A program made the position numbers and the translations under genes. Below, piece after piece: positions 49,201 to 64,000 of a DNA stretch of 64,000 nt. Positions within the stretch are counted from its first letter, which is position 1, and every line of letters starts with the position of its first letter. The notes beneath the pieces are model-generated. The model searched no databases, had not been told where the DNA came from, and was given only the letters and a program-made list of their open reading frames with translations. The stretch comes from Tubiluchus corallicola (Eukaryota; Priapulida; Priapulimorpha; Priapulimorphida; Tubiluchidae), in NCBI GenBank assembly GCA_030141605.1, contig JAQGDQ010000671.1, positions 36,001 to 100,000 of the forward strand. The letters run 5' to 3'.

Positions 49201-50184
49201 CACGAAATTTTTTGTGCAGATGGTTCGTCAGCAAACATACAAGACATAGTTAATATTGAAATTTAAGCAATTGGTTTCACACTATTAGATTATCTCTTAA
49301 TTTGAAAAAAATATATAAAATATATATCATTTTTATATAACTTGCTATTATGTTACGGTTCAGCCTATGATACGTCATACGACCTTTACAAGCACTACAA
49401 AATAGATGTATTACAGTAATATTTAAATATCCACTACTAACAAATCGCAATCATATATATTACACACGTAGATTTTTAAAAAATTAATGAATTGCATTGT
49501 CCTGAGTGTTTATTATTTATGTATAAATATTTTGATAATCTGCTCCTCCAGCTTTCTTGAGTTTTTAATACCCATTCAACAAATTCATAGTTATTACACT
49601 CGTAAGGCAGTTGCCAGTTACTATCCTGCTGCTTTTCATAATCATGGGCATCGTAACCCCTCATAACACCAGTATTCAACTCTGGGCTCAAATTTCCCAC
49701 TGTTGTCAAAAACTATCCATTACGCTTGTTTAAGAACCAACTTGTGTTTTTCTTAAATAACCAACTTTTACTGTACATACAACATTAGTATCATTAGTTT
49801 GAATTTACTTGTATATTGTGTGTTTTAATGCTGTTTTTTCATGTTTTGTTTTTTAACGTATTCACTAACATTTAAATTACCTCAGCACTAATGCTTGCCA
49901 CACTCCAGTGTGAGGCACGAAAGCATAAGCTCCTCCTCATTCCGAGATTGGTTTGTACTAACCCTTAGTAAAAGTATTATTGTTATTAGTATTTTGAAAT
50001 GTGTGATGTGTGTATATTATTTGACAATATTTATATGTGTACGTTTGTACAAATCAGCTAAATAAAAAATCTAAATCTAAAAGTTTAATAGCGAAAAACG
50101 TATTCTTCAGGTTATAATTTTTGACAGTCTTGGTAACATTGTATAATCTGCACTATTTCTAAAAATTGCATCATTAATGTATCA

Positions 50185-50234
<50 letters not shown>

Positions 50235-53112
50235 TTATAATTAAGTTAAAACTTTGCCTTTGCCTTATAAAAATAAAAATTTAAAGTTAAAGTCATTTAA
50301 TCATCATCATCATCATCGAGGTCGTCTTCGTCGTCATCGTCATCATCATCGTCACCATCACCATTATCATTATCATCATCATCATCATCATAATCATCAT
50401 CATCATCATCCTCATCATCATCCTTGTTTTTAACTCCCGATAAAACTTGCACTTACGTTGCGCCATCAGCGGTTTTAACTGAAAATGAGGCATCTCTTCC
50501 AGACGTTTTTTCGTTATATGTGATTTTTATCCGTTCTTTGCCTGAAGTATCCTTAATGACGAGGATAATATTTTCTCCCTCGGGTTGTTCTTTAGCAGGA
50601 AAACTAATTATACCCGAAAATGCCCAACTATCCACGTTTACTGATGCCAGCTGATGTTCTACGATGTAATCATTACTTCCACTACCAACAATGATTACTT
50701 GCAGCTCTTCTGTGGTGTAATCACTATGTGCTGTAACATTTTTAATACTTCAGTAAAGCGATTTAAAATTTTTAAATGAGGTAGCACAATGGTTTTTATA
50801 AACATATTTTTATTTATTATTGTTCACATATAATGTGGTCTTTGGTCACACGAGGCAACATCCAAAATAAATTTTACAAGATTCTGCTGGAAACAATGCA
50901 TAACAAAATGTGATTGCATGATCTGTTTCCTTACTTAAACCTACCAGTATTCCAGGTGAAGTTTGTGAACTACTTCCAAAAGTGTAGTGTTTTGGTCATA
51001 GTTTAACAAAGGACTACCATTTAAAAGAAGAAAAATTAAAGACTCGGTGTCTAAACTGAACACATTAATTGTTATTATACTATTTTGATACATGGATGAT
51101 AAACTGTTTACAAGTTGCTCTCTACTTGCATTATAAAGAGAGCATCCGAGCAGGAAAAATACGACTGATTCAGCAACAAAACCACAAAAACATTTTTCAT
51201 CCACAATTTTGCCATACTGATCTTTCAATTATGCTTATTTAAATGCCCATTTAAGTACAATGCTTTCGTGTCATAATTAAAGACATAATTAAATGCTTCT
51301 TGTCATAATACTGTAGATCAAGACAATAAACTGACCTACAACACTGTAAAGGCCGACGTGTTTTTATTAATCAAGATTTTGTAAAAGATGGAATGAAGAG
51401 TTAGGAAACCACAGGCCTAGAGATTTTTGTTTCTTTTCATTCGCGAGCGCTAGAGTCGCGGATCTATGTTAACCTGTACGCTGATTTTTCATCGTTTCAT
51501 CATTTTGTTAGGCCATTTTTTAATTCACGGTAACTCGCAAAGGCAGAGAGCCAGAGTTACGAAACTTGCAGGTTAAATACCTGATGTACGGATTTTGAAA
51601 ATGCTGTGGTGAACGGTGACTTCGGTCAAAGACTAAAGGACATGTCTTTCGAGCGCTTCATTTCTTTAGAGCCTGTTGGCTTGGATGGGGTCAATAGGAA
51701 TAAAAAGTTCATTTGTCCAGTGTAAGAGTAAAATGTTCATTTTTTAGATTTTTACTTACTTTCGGGTCTGTTGATTTTTGCAAAAAAAAAACAAAGATAT
51801 AACATCCAGAGTAAAACTTCACCTTAGATTTTGAAAAGACAAAATGTCTTTTTTAGGCTCTGGTCACTTGTTATTTTCACGAATTTCAGTTGAGTTCAAT
51901 TTTCTTAAGTTCACCTTGAAAATCACAATTTTACGAAAACTTTAAGGCCCATTTTACACAGAAGATGCAATGCAAAACTTTAAGAGGGAAAAAACTTGTG
52001 GGATTTCTTGCGAAAATGGAACACTTTTCTATCTATGGCGCAAGTTACGATCATCGCTTTCCTCGCGAGGACCTCCAGAAAAAGAGCATGTTCCCTTTTC
52101 GTTCATTCACCTTTTAAGCAGTTTCTGCTATTAAGGTAATGTACGCCAGTATAATTTATTACAGTTGTTATGCGACTGAGCTTAAGTTTTGCATAGATTT
52201 CTAAAAGTTTCTCATGTAATCTCACACAGAGCAGTAAGCCAAAGATAAGAGTCGTTTCTTTCAGGTAATTCTTTCTTCACTGGATGTCAAGATAAGTAAT
52301 GCCAAATGACACGCAGTAGTTCATCAAAATTATTTGAACTCATCCGGTAATAACTAAAGAACTTACTTCAGCGCGTAAGTCCTCATAGAGCATATGAAAA
52401 CTCGCTAACTAGTTATTGGGTAAGTCTAACATTTTTAGTGTCTATTTGTTTCCTATGAATTAATATGTACGCGAGTACAGACAACCTCTTCAATCTCTAT
52501 AGTGCCAGTTACACAATTTAGTATTGATGTCAGCGCGCCGGATTTTAGTTCACCTGTAAAATTATTGCAACTTATTATTAACTTAAACATTAATTGTGCA
52601 ATTGAAAATAGCATGTCTGCGCGGAGCCTAAGAACAGCAGCTACCTGGACGCGCGTGAAAAACGTTTCTGTGTGTAATGAACATTCTTGCTTGCATGTTC
52701 GCTTGCATGCGGTTATCGAGAAAAAAAAACGAAAATTTTCTGAAGGTTTTCTGATTTTCTGACAACAATTCCGTGCGTAATTTCCCTTGCGTCTTCTCTA
52801 TGAAATGGGCATAATATACCTTTTTGCATAATATACTGTGGCCTTTATATCCTATTTCGTGGCAACGATATACTGCACGTTGTCGTCATCGTCATGCGTT
52901 GGAATATCGTGGTCATAACATAGTTTTTCACGACCGTAACTTATTAGTATTTTGCAACCAAAATACATACAATAGCATCAAATGTCATTTAGGGGTTTGT
53001 TTACAGCTGCGATGTTTACTCCTTTAACATATTGCTGACTTGCATAACACTTACCCGTTGGAAAGTTAGTCGTCAACACCAACATCACAAATATTATCAG
53101 TAATATTTCCAT
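45272..53112 (-). CDS. secreted laminin-G/thrombospondin-N-terminal-like protein, gene B
   Basis: Six minus-strand exons, 53112-53055, 50730-50457, 48315-48192, 46458-46336, 45684-45580 and 45343-45272, splice in frame to 251 residues. All donors are GTAAG-type. Exon 1 is a signal peptide (MEILLIIFVMLVLTTNFPT). Exon 2 is beta-rich: WAFSGIISFPAKEQ, NIILVIKDTSGKERIKITY and ASFSVKT. Exon 3 ends KTLTLYINGVKC, matching the terminal LYINGxxxC strand of laminin-G/TSPN domains. Exon 4 is LKNIEITVANLAFVPKK. Exon 5 (GGTTCSALRNSLMEISDENE) is acidic, and exon 6 ends FTCKVDDGGRIGFVPVE. Phases 1, 2, 0, 0, 0 and a 72-base last exon are identical to gene A although sequence identity is low. Intron 2 carries an antisense LINE. 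Predicted small secreted single-domain protein; function unknown. Confidence 0.75.
45770..45842. repeat. pyrimidine-rich (CT)n tract
   Basis: Imperfect CT/CCCT run in gene B intron 4, on the plus strand; the Arg/Glu-rich minus-strand frame over it is spurious. Confidence 0.9.
46136..46258. repeat. (CA)n with (CGCA)n segments
   Basis: CACG-rich stretch, then (ACGC)n and (AC)n, in gene B intron 4 about 75 bases from exon 4. Confidence 0.93.
47060..47245 (-). mobile_element. possible retroelement ORF fragment
   Basis: A minus-strand frame reads LNNMQRWVETKALNLALK, then ETCCFLYNIREATT, then HSQRFVIVGKRKLRTIHSLI. It looks protein-like and continues in shifted frames on both sides inside gene B intron 3. 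I could not match it to a defined domain; a LINE origin is a guess from context. Confidence 0.25.
48780..50085 (+). mobile_element. decayed non-LTR retrotransposon (reverse transcriptase), copy 1
   Basis: Plus-strand pieces in shifting frames read LNNYSPISI (RT domain start) and WFKNCLYDRTQVVETHGEWS. They continue CGVTQRPILGPLLFLIFVN (the GVPQGSxLGPxLF block) and LFSDDTKFF (the catalytic xxDD box). It ends near 50085 with AAATCAGCTAAATAAAAAAT, shared with the copy at 60005-61655. It is antisense within gene B intron 2. Multiple stops show it is dead. CR1/L2/Jockey-type by motif style; the clade is not resolved. Confidence 0.75.
50187..50230. repeat. (AT)n microsatellite
   Basis: About 20 AT units between the LINE tail and exon 2 of gene B. 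Confidence 0.95.
50302..50422. repeat. imperfect (ATC)n tract beside the gene B exon 2 donor
   Basis: ATC units interrupted by GTC, CTC and ATT, ending about 35 bases from the donor at 50456. On the minus strand it reads (GAT)n. It produces a spurious poly-Met frame. Confidence 0.93.
50941..51228 (-). mobile_element. LINE C-terminal fragment (zinc-knuckle-like tail)
   Basis: An open minus-strand frame of 95 codons reads KCFCGFVAESVVFFLLGCSL, then YNASREQLVNSL, then TESLIFLLLNGS. This matches the common LINE tail C-x-C...E-x-x-x-HFLL-x-C-x-LY...R-x-x-L followed by KLxFLL. The His of the motif is Phe here. It lies in gene B intron 1. Confidence 0.6.
51430..51665 (-). repeat. dispersed repeat, inverse copy of 18430-18680
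   Basis: Its inverse complement shares AAGTTTCGTAACTCTGGC, CTTTGCGAGTTACCGTGAAT, GATGAAAAATCAGC and TCTAGCGCTCGCGAATG with the plus strand at 18430-18680. It lies in gene B intron 1. Confidence 0.55.
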
Positions 53113-53454
53113 GATTAATTACTGAATGTTAGTTTCTTCTGTGCTTACCGATATTGATTCTTGCCACTTATATTCAGCATCTTGTTGAAATGATTAGTGA
53201 GGCGAGCAACGCCTCTCTCAAGGCCGCATATATCGCCGTTAATGGTAAAAATCAACTATTTTACGTCAAATGTAACGGCTAAGCAAAGTTTCGGATTTAT
53301 TGCAACCAGTTTTACTTTATATACTTGCTTGTTCATACTTGCCCTAGGCTCTTAGTTTGCAAGAAGAATCTTCCGTACACGAAAATGATTTTTTTGCGAT
53401 TCCAGCATACTTGTTGGTATAAGTCACAGTTCTACTCGTGACAGCTATATACAC

Positions 53455-53680
53455 CCGGTCGTGGTACGCTGACATTTCGATACACACATTTGGACACAGG
53501 ACGTTTCGCCACAAGTAACTTGGGCACATAGGTCATTTGGACACATCATTTAGACACAATGCTATTTCGACACATAGGTCATTTGGACCCAAGGGGATTT
53601 GGATATATAGATCATTTGGACACGACGCGATTTGGATACACAGGTCGTTCCTACACAGGACATTTGACACAGGTTGTGCA
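53455..53680 (+). repeat. minisatellite array, family 2, forward array 1
   Basis: Degenerate 16-17 bp units of the form CACATAGGTCATTTGGA, with variants TTTCGACACATAGGTCA and GATTTGGATATATAGATC. About 13 units. The same unit occurs forward at 54045-54250 and inverted at 55365-55665. Confidence 0.8.
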
Positions 53681-54044
53681 ATTTATTGTTTGCGTTACCA
53701 TTTAATCTGAAGCAAATATCAGCTTATACAAAAATATTCCAAAAATCAGCCTATAAATTAGTAATGAAATTTCTCACTCAATTTAGTTAAAAACAGCTAA
53801 TTACTTATAATGTTAATATAAGTAGTTATACAAAAAAATGATAATTAATATACTACGATAGTATAATGATAAATAACTACTATAGTACACGTCATAGCTT
53901 TTCTTTATGCACTTAAGACATTACACTAATTTTCACATTTGCACACCTATTTGCACGTCTAACATGCTTATACTAAAAATTACCACATGACTGACGAGCC
54001 AACTACCTTCTGTACTAACAGAATCCAGGTACCTAACTACAGCA

Positions 54045-54250
54045 CTGTTTGTCACACGGGTCATTTGGCCGCATAGGACATTTGGAACATGGGACATCTC
54101 GACACAAGGACATTTGGACACACAGAATATTTGGACAAATAGGTCATTTGGACAGAAGGACATTTGGATACATGCGACATTTAGGCACAAGGACATTTGG
54201 ACACATAGGACATTTGGAGACAGGACATTTCGACGAAAAGACATTTGGGG
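54045..54250 (+). repeat. minisatellite array, family 2, forward array 2
   Basis: About 12 units near the consensus CACAAGGACATTTGGA, ending against the (TAG)n tract. Spurious His/Gly-rich frames cross it. Confidence 0.85.
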
Positions 54251-54257
54251 CAACTTG

Positions 54258-54258
54258 C

Positions 54259-54306
<48 letters not shown>

Positions 54307-54310
54307 TGTT

Positions 54311-54407
<97 letters not shown>

Positions 54408-54413
54408 AAGTAG
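54258..54413. repeat. (TAG)n microsatellite
   Basis: About 50 AGT/TAG units with one TTGTTG interruption near 54305. The poly-Ser and poly-Val frames are artefacts. Confidence 0.97.
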
Positions 54414-55364
54414 TAAATTTATTTTCGTTAATAAATTACACGTGTTTACTACAACTGATCAATTTTTTTTCAATTTTAACAATATTCATCTAGAATGAGA
54501 CACTCTACCCCGTTTCACTGCACGTATGCTCTATGATACAAGACGTCATAACTCAGTGAGACAAATAGTCAAGCCAGTTTAACAAATAAAAATAGTTCAT
54601 TGAAATTTCAATGCATTCACCCATCCACACTCTGCCCAAGGTTGTCGTGACTTAACTAAGGTAATCAAGCACGCGCCACGATCACTCACTTATTTTTCTT
54701 TCCACCTACCCTAATTATAAAGCAGTTCTCTTCCACTTCACTCAGCAAACGTGTCAGGTGTTCTGAACATTTATTTTTATGTGATTACCTCGTTGGACGC
54801 CTGGCAGGTGATATGATTCATAGTTTAGCAAAAACCTCTCGATAATCGCTGAAAGGCGCGTAGTTCAATAGCTTCTTTGGAAACAAATTATGTGGCTACT
54901 CTTCTAAGAACTGATCAATCAACGGTTACTTATCGATCAAAACATAATAAATAGCTAATTTTGGTACATGTATATCTAAAGTTAAAGTTCACGTACTGCC
55001 TCCTCAAGAAGTGTGCTTGTGAAAGGGTCAAGGTCTTGCAGTAATCGTCCTGTACGCCTTCATTCGTTGTAACAGTCGCTCTAACGAAGTGGTAAACCAT
55101 AGAATTATAATGGTGTGGTCAGTCTGTTTGTATGTCTTTCGCCAGCTTTTCTCAGCCCTGAGTAATCTAAGAAGTTGATACTTGGCATACTGGCAGGGTG
55201 TGGGTCAAACTCGAAGCCTACAAATTTTCGGTTAATCAGTGCAAATTTGGATTTCTTGTAGTTTTTAAATATCCACGTGTGACAACTCGTACTGCAATCT
55301 GCCGACACAACCAAACGAATTATGACCCATTACTCACTAGCAAGAGCTCCGGTAATAATAAAAT

Positions 55365-55665
55365 TACCTATGTTTCCAAATGTCGTATGAGTCCAATTTA
55401 CCTTGTGTCCAAATTCCCATGTGTCCAAATGTCCTTGTGTCCAAATTCCCATGTGTCCAAATGTCCTTGTGTCCAAATGTCTTATGTGTCGAATTGTCCT
55501 ATATGTCCAAATGTCCTTGTGTCCAAATGTCCAATGTGTCTAAATTACCTTGTGTCGAAATGTCCTATCTGTCCAAACGTCTTTGTGTTCAAGTGCCCCA
55601 TGTATCGAAGCAACCTGTGTCCAAAATGTTTGTGTCAAAATAGCCTGTGTCTAAAACCGTTGTCC
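55365..55665 (-). repeat. minisatellite array, family 2, inverted array
   Basis: About 18 units in the form TGTCCTTGTGTCCAAA, the inverse complement of the arrays at 53455-53680 and 54045-54250. The best preserved units are at 55395-55480. Flanking the arrays, 54420-55360 is AT-rich without coding features. Together the three arrays form inverted arms around about 1.1 kb. Confidence 0.85.
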
Positions 55666-57340
55666 GAAACTACTGTCACCGATGAGTACAAAAATGAGTT
55701 TACAATTTTTATAATAAAATAAACGTTATGGATAGTCTTCTAAGTGAAGAAATTAATGTTTCGTAAGTTTGTTAACTATTTTTCCACTAAAAGCAGCTAG
55801 CTTTAATTTTTTCTGGCGCCTACAAGAATATGGATTCATCTTCTTGATGTTACTTTCCAAATATTTGTAATGTTCAGAATGTCTGTAAGTATTGATAAGA
55901 ATTTTACTATTTTTAGATCTACGTACGAACGATGTTTGATGTTTGCCCTGGTTTGCATTTGCAAATTAGTTTTAGTTGAGTAGTTGAGCCTGGAATTTAC
56001 AATGTTAAGATTGAAAGCACAGTGCTATATTTCTCGACTTAAACATTACTCTGCTAAATAAGTCGATTCTAGTACAGAGTAAGCAACCTACGTGGTTTGA
56101 CTTGATATGTTGACATGTTCGCAGAAGCTATTGTTCCTAATAAAGATTATTGTGAAAGTTGGTAAATTGGCGCAGGTTAATGAAGTGAGGATTTTGCACT
56201 GTGGCTCCACCTTTTAAAGGGAAGTTAAACTTGCTAAATTATAGATATACTACCTGTCACCTGACATAATACTTGACTGTTCAGCTTTTTAACTTCCGTA
56301 ATAAATTAATAATAGATCAATATTCGGTAACAGTTATCTAACTAGGCACAGTCACTCAAATTCATCTATACATTCTTTCGTAAAAAGTGGAAAAAGTTGA
56401 GTGCTTCTTTCGTAGGGCTGGCTGTCTAAGCAAAATTATTTTAGGGCCTCCTCCTCAACCACTTCCCCGTGGTCCCTACTCCATCGGCGGATGATCGGAC
56501 CCCAAAATGGAATTTTTGTTATATATAATATAGTATAACGGTATCTAACCGGCTTATACATAGTGTACTGATAAAGCTTGTCACTTGTTTTGATTGAATT
56601 TAACATTCAATTGATTACCATATTGTCCTGAGTCTTCAGGAGCAATCAAAATTCCTCCAATGTGAATTTCTGCTGCACGTTCTTCAGGTACAGCACATAC
56701 TTTTGGCTGGATTTTCCCTCAGTCTTTTCATCTGAAAATTTTAAAAAACCTAACTCCTCTTTCACGTACATTTTTCATCATCTTCACAACCATAATTCTG
56801 ATCTCTGGTTGCAAACACTTCATTAACGAATTTTTTTTGGTGTTCAATGTCCACCAGCATTTTTACTTTTTTGTTTACCTATCACGCTCCTGAGGGCTGC
56901 GATTCCTTATAAATCAAGTATAAACGCACATTGCTATGCAAGAAACTTTTTTTATTAAGGATCCGCTGCTATTATCGATTACTTATATTAGCTCTGCTGC
57001 TCCACGGATATAGTAAAACAATGGGCAAATGCAGGGTAACTCATCAGCAGTGTCTGTGTGAATGATGTAATATTAGGAAGCCAGGTAAAGTGAAAGTAGA
57101 ACGTGTTTTGTTGCAGGAAGACACTACTGTATTAATGTGGATGAATCATGCATTTTGGCATGAAAAAAACAAGAAATTCGTTTCACTTAATTATTGTTGT
57201 GCACTAAAATAATTACGCATGCAGGATGTTATTGCTTATCGCATTTACGCCAAACTTAAAAATTATCGAATTATTTGGCGCCCTAGACCTCTGCCTAATT
57301 TGCCTATTGGTAAAGCCGGCTGTGTTCTTTCGTCATATAC
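55666..57340. other. gene-free region
   Basis: AT-rich sequence with no recognisable gene. A slightly GC-richer patch at about 56440-56510 contains no open reading frame of note. Confidence 0.4.
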
Positions 57341-58350
57341 ATGCGTGAAATCAACACTCAATTAGAACTGGGATTCAAACCCATACCTTCTGCTATCCAG
57401 GCAGCTACTATTTAAGTATGGCTATCATAGCTGTTATGTCTGCAGCTCAAATGGCCCATGTGATGGTATTTCAAGAAAAATCAAATCCATAGTTTCTGCC
57501 CGTTACGACATTTAGCGCCTTTTGGCTCATATTTTATCTAGTTTACCATTGCAGAGTACCATTAAATTATTGCATTCATTTCTATTGCAGTATTTGATTA
57601 CAAGGACAACGTAAAACAAACAACAGCTTTTTTTAATTAGATAAATATTCACTTTATACCAAAAAAATATTAGTCTTCGTTCACAGCAACATAAAATCCC
57701 CTAAACAATAGTCCACTTTGATATATACCTATAATTATTATTGTTATCAAATACACATACGATATTTTGATGCACTTTTCGTAAATATGTCAAACATGCA
57801 GTAAAATGTTGTTAAGCAATCACCTAGGCAGACATGAATTCATACATGCGTGAAATCAACACTCAATTAGAACTGGGATTCAAACCCATACCTTCTGCTA
57901 TCCAGGCAGCTACTATTTAAGTATGGCTATCATAGCTGTTATGGCTACAGCTCAAATGGCCCATGTGATGGTATTTCAAGAAAAATCAAATCCATAGTTT
58001 CTGCCCGTTACGACATTTAGCGCCTTTTGGCTCATATTTTATCTAGTTTACCATTGCAGAGTACCATTAAATTATTGCATTCATTTCTATTGCAGTATTT
58101 GATTACAAGGACAACGTAAAACAAACAACAGCTTTTTTTAATTAGATATATATTCACTTTATACCAAAAAAATATTAGTCTTCGTTCACAGCAACATAAA
58201 ATCCCCTAAACAATAGTCCACTTTGATATATACCTATAATTATTATTGTTATCAAATACACATACGATATTTTGATGCACTTTTCGTAAATATGTCAAAC
58301 ATGCAGTAAAATGTTGTTAAGCAATCACCTAGGCAGACATGAATTCATAC
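57341..58350. repeat. 505 bp direct tandem duplication
   Basis: Unit 1 (57341-57845) and unit 2 (57846-58350) differ at only about three positions (GTCTGCAGC against GGCTACAGC, and AGATAAATA against AGATATATA). Each unit contains, on the minus strand, TAGCTGCCTGGATAGCAGAA followed by GGGTTTGAATCCC. These resemble Pol III A and B boxes, so a tRNA-derived SINE segment is part of the duplicated unit. The near identity means a very recent event or an assembly duplication. Confidence 0.95.
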
Positions 58351-58458
58351 ACGCATACAAGTATTCGTTTCAGAAGTTTTTATGTCACTCTATACGCAGC
58401 TTAGAGTAAAATGAGAAGGACGTTCTTGTCTACCTAGGTGATTGCTTCACAACATTTT
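58308..58458. repeat. inverted repeat at the edge of the tandem duplication
   Basis: Arms 58308-58339 and 58427-58458 (around AAGCAATCACCTAGG and its inverse CCTAGGTGATTGCTT) are complementary over 32 bases with about two mismatches, separated by 87 bases. The left arm also occurs in unit 1 of the duplication, where the right arm is absent. Confidence 0.8.
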
Positions 58459-58895
58459 AAAAATGCTTACAAAGATTTTTACCAAGCAAGCACTGTTTTT
58501 AAGCCGTAAAAACCCTTTCCTTTTAACAGGTGTAAATCTTTTTTTCGATTTGCTATAGCGTATAGATCGATAAATTTGTTTCTTGTTTGCCCGAAATGAC
58601 GTCTTGGAGTTTTTCTGTGGAAACAGTCACGCATGCTGTATTGATAAACGACATAGTACGTCAGAGATGAATGCCAAGCAATATGTCAGTTCACAGGTTT
58701 CGTACAATAATATTAAAACAATTAAAAATAATAAGGCAACTATTCACGATTACAACAATACATAAAATTAGTAATATTATTTCGCACTTTAGCAGTTAAA
58801 ATGCAAACACACAAGAAACACAATTGTTATTATGCCTTTAATTATCCAATCCGCCCCAATTCTGCTCCTACACGTTATCAGCGGATTTGAAGGCG

Positions 58896-58939
<44 letters not shown>

Positions 58940-59128
58940 CTCTCTCTCGCTCTCTCTCTCTCTTGCAACAAAGTTTTTTTGAAAAATATTGTGGTTATAA
59001 ATTTTGATCAATCTGTGTGCAAAACTCATGAGCTATAGTAAAAAAGTAGTAGTGAGTGCGTATCATGTTGGTACACGGCGGCTACATATTTGGGCGTGAA
59101 TCAGACCGACTGTTGTTTCGCTGTCGTT
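58351..59128. other. gene-free region with a (CT)n tract
   Basis: Contains (CT)n at 58900-58963 with three CG interruptions. No minus-strand AATAAA close to the gene C stop was noted. Otherwise featureless. Confidence 0.5.
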
Positions 59129-63008
<3,880 letters not shown>

Positions 63009-64000
63009 CTGCAATTACGTAATTACAAAATCAAATTTAGTTGTAAGTCGAGCGTTCCGTATGAATTTTTGAAAATGCGACCACTCTCTTCTTTTGCTCT
63101 GAATTAAAAACATTTTTGTGTACAGTGGCTTGCCAGCCCATTTATTTCATATTGACACCCGACCCCCACCCAAGCTAAAGACACTAATACAATAAACCCT
63201 CGCTATGAAGGGCTTGATATAACAGACCATATCTGCTGTCCCGTTACATTTCTACAATGTTACCATTCTCTAAGAATTACCTTTGTGTTATCACCATTAG
63301 CATTTCTAGTTACAGTGTCTGATAAGGAAAAATGAAAGTGGAGAACAAAAACAAAGCTGGGATGCTGTTCATTTCCAAAAATGACTCGCCCCAGCTTTAA
63401 TGCTCTGCATTTTTTGCATTTGTACAATTTATAAATCAGTTCTTGGAATCAAATGAGACCCCTTATCTTGATATGAATGATATTTGAATGATGGGGTAGA
63501 TTTATTTTAGTTATTTTTCATCATATTCTCATGTTTCTTACAATGTGTTGCATTTTTGCAGATAGACTAGTAAAGTAGTATTAGTAAAGCAAACTAAGCT
63601 AACCAAAAAATCAAAGCAAAACTGATTAGACAAAGCTACACATTCTTTCATGAAACAGAAATTACCAATATCTAAATAATGATTTTTCTGGTTGTAAACT
63701 GGCACAAATGGAAAAGTAGGAAAAATCTCACGTACGTTATTTTGATGCAAATAATTTGTAGGATGTGCTTAGTATAAGAAGTAGATCGCTGCCAAGGTAT
63801 AAAATGAAAAGCTAAATATAAAACAAAGATAAACAAGCAAAACCACAAAAATGCATTTGCATAAGTATTATATAGAGTAGTAAAAGACTGGCACAACATA
63901 TTTTGTTCATTAAAAGAATTATAAGCAATAATGCACGAACTTTCCACTAGTGTTTGTCTACATTTCTTTAATCATTTGGCGATAGTAATAGACTATAAGG
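63009..64000. other. presumed intron of gene C, no features recognised
   Basis: No exon could be matched to exons 1-4 of the paralogues and no structured repeat was seen up to the window edge. Confidence 0.4.

Noticed and set aside
54049-54498. His/Gly/Ser-rich ORF
   Set aside because: Composed of minisatellite units followed by the (TAG)n tract.
55198-55722. Cys/Pro/Val repeat ORFs (CPNVLVSK-type repeats) resembling a cysteine-rich repeat protein
   Set aside because: Translation of the inverted 16-17 bp minisatellite; the frame shifts with unit length and there is no signal peptide or splice context.
63538-63750. Candidate upstream exon of gene C ending in a GTAAG donor
   Set aside because: The frame does not align with exon 3 or 4 of genes A and B and lacks a clean acceptor.

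Overview
The window is nuclear DNA from an AT-rich, repeat-dense invertebrate genome. The basis is spliced genes with GT-AG introns, a tandem pair of gustatory-receptor-like genes carrying the arthropod-type TYhhhhhQF terminal motif, Tc1/mariner and LINE remnants, and very many microsatellites. The receptor motif favours an arthropod or another protostome, but I cannot name the species or phylum. All exon models were built by hand from splice sites, reading-frame phase and family resemblance. No search or RNA evidence was available.

Layout. 1-2 kb: a possible last exon of a plus-strand gene, then an intronless heparan-sulfate 3-O-sulfotransferase-like gene (minus). 4.7-12 kb: a minus-strand SLC17 (sialin/vesicular-glutamate/phosphate) transporter in at least eight exons. 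Its introns hold a pentanucleotide satellite, an orphan ORF, a frameshifted C-type-lectin exon and a 5S-rRNA-derived sequence. 13.5-14.5 kb: a decayed mariner-like copy whose end is duplicated together with a (GA)n tract. 16.8-27.4 kb: two paralogous three-exon gustatory receptors (minus), separated by a second mariner copy in the opposite orientation. 30.4-34.2 kb: a plus-strand NIPSNAP-like gene with a TATA box, a non-coding first exon, five coding exons and a poly(A) signal. 34.8-35.5 kb: an unrecognised multi-pass membrane protein (minus). 35.5-39.2 kb: retroposon tails and a LINE fragment. 39.3-43.5, 45.3-53.1 and 59.1->63 kb: three minus-strand paralogues of small secreted proteins. Two are complete, with a signal peptide, a laminin-G/thrombospondin-N-terminal-like domain and a short tail; the third is cut by the window end. 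Their introns carry antisense LINE copies and palindromic elements. 53.4-55.7, 19.2-19.4 and 62.5-62.9 kb: inverted arrays of 16-17 bp minisatellite units resembling foldback elements. 57.3-58.35 kb: a nearly perfect 505 bp tandem duplication.

The genes do not form a pathway. The clearest functional groupings are the chemoreceptor pair and the cluster of three fast-diverging secreted proteins, both consistent with local tandem duplication. The secreted cluster and the foldback-like minisatellite elements are my best candidates for something not yet described.
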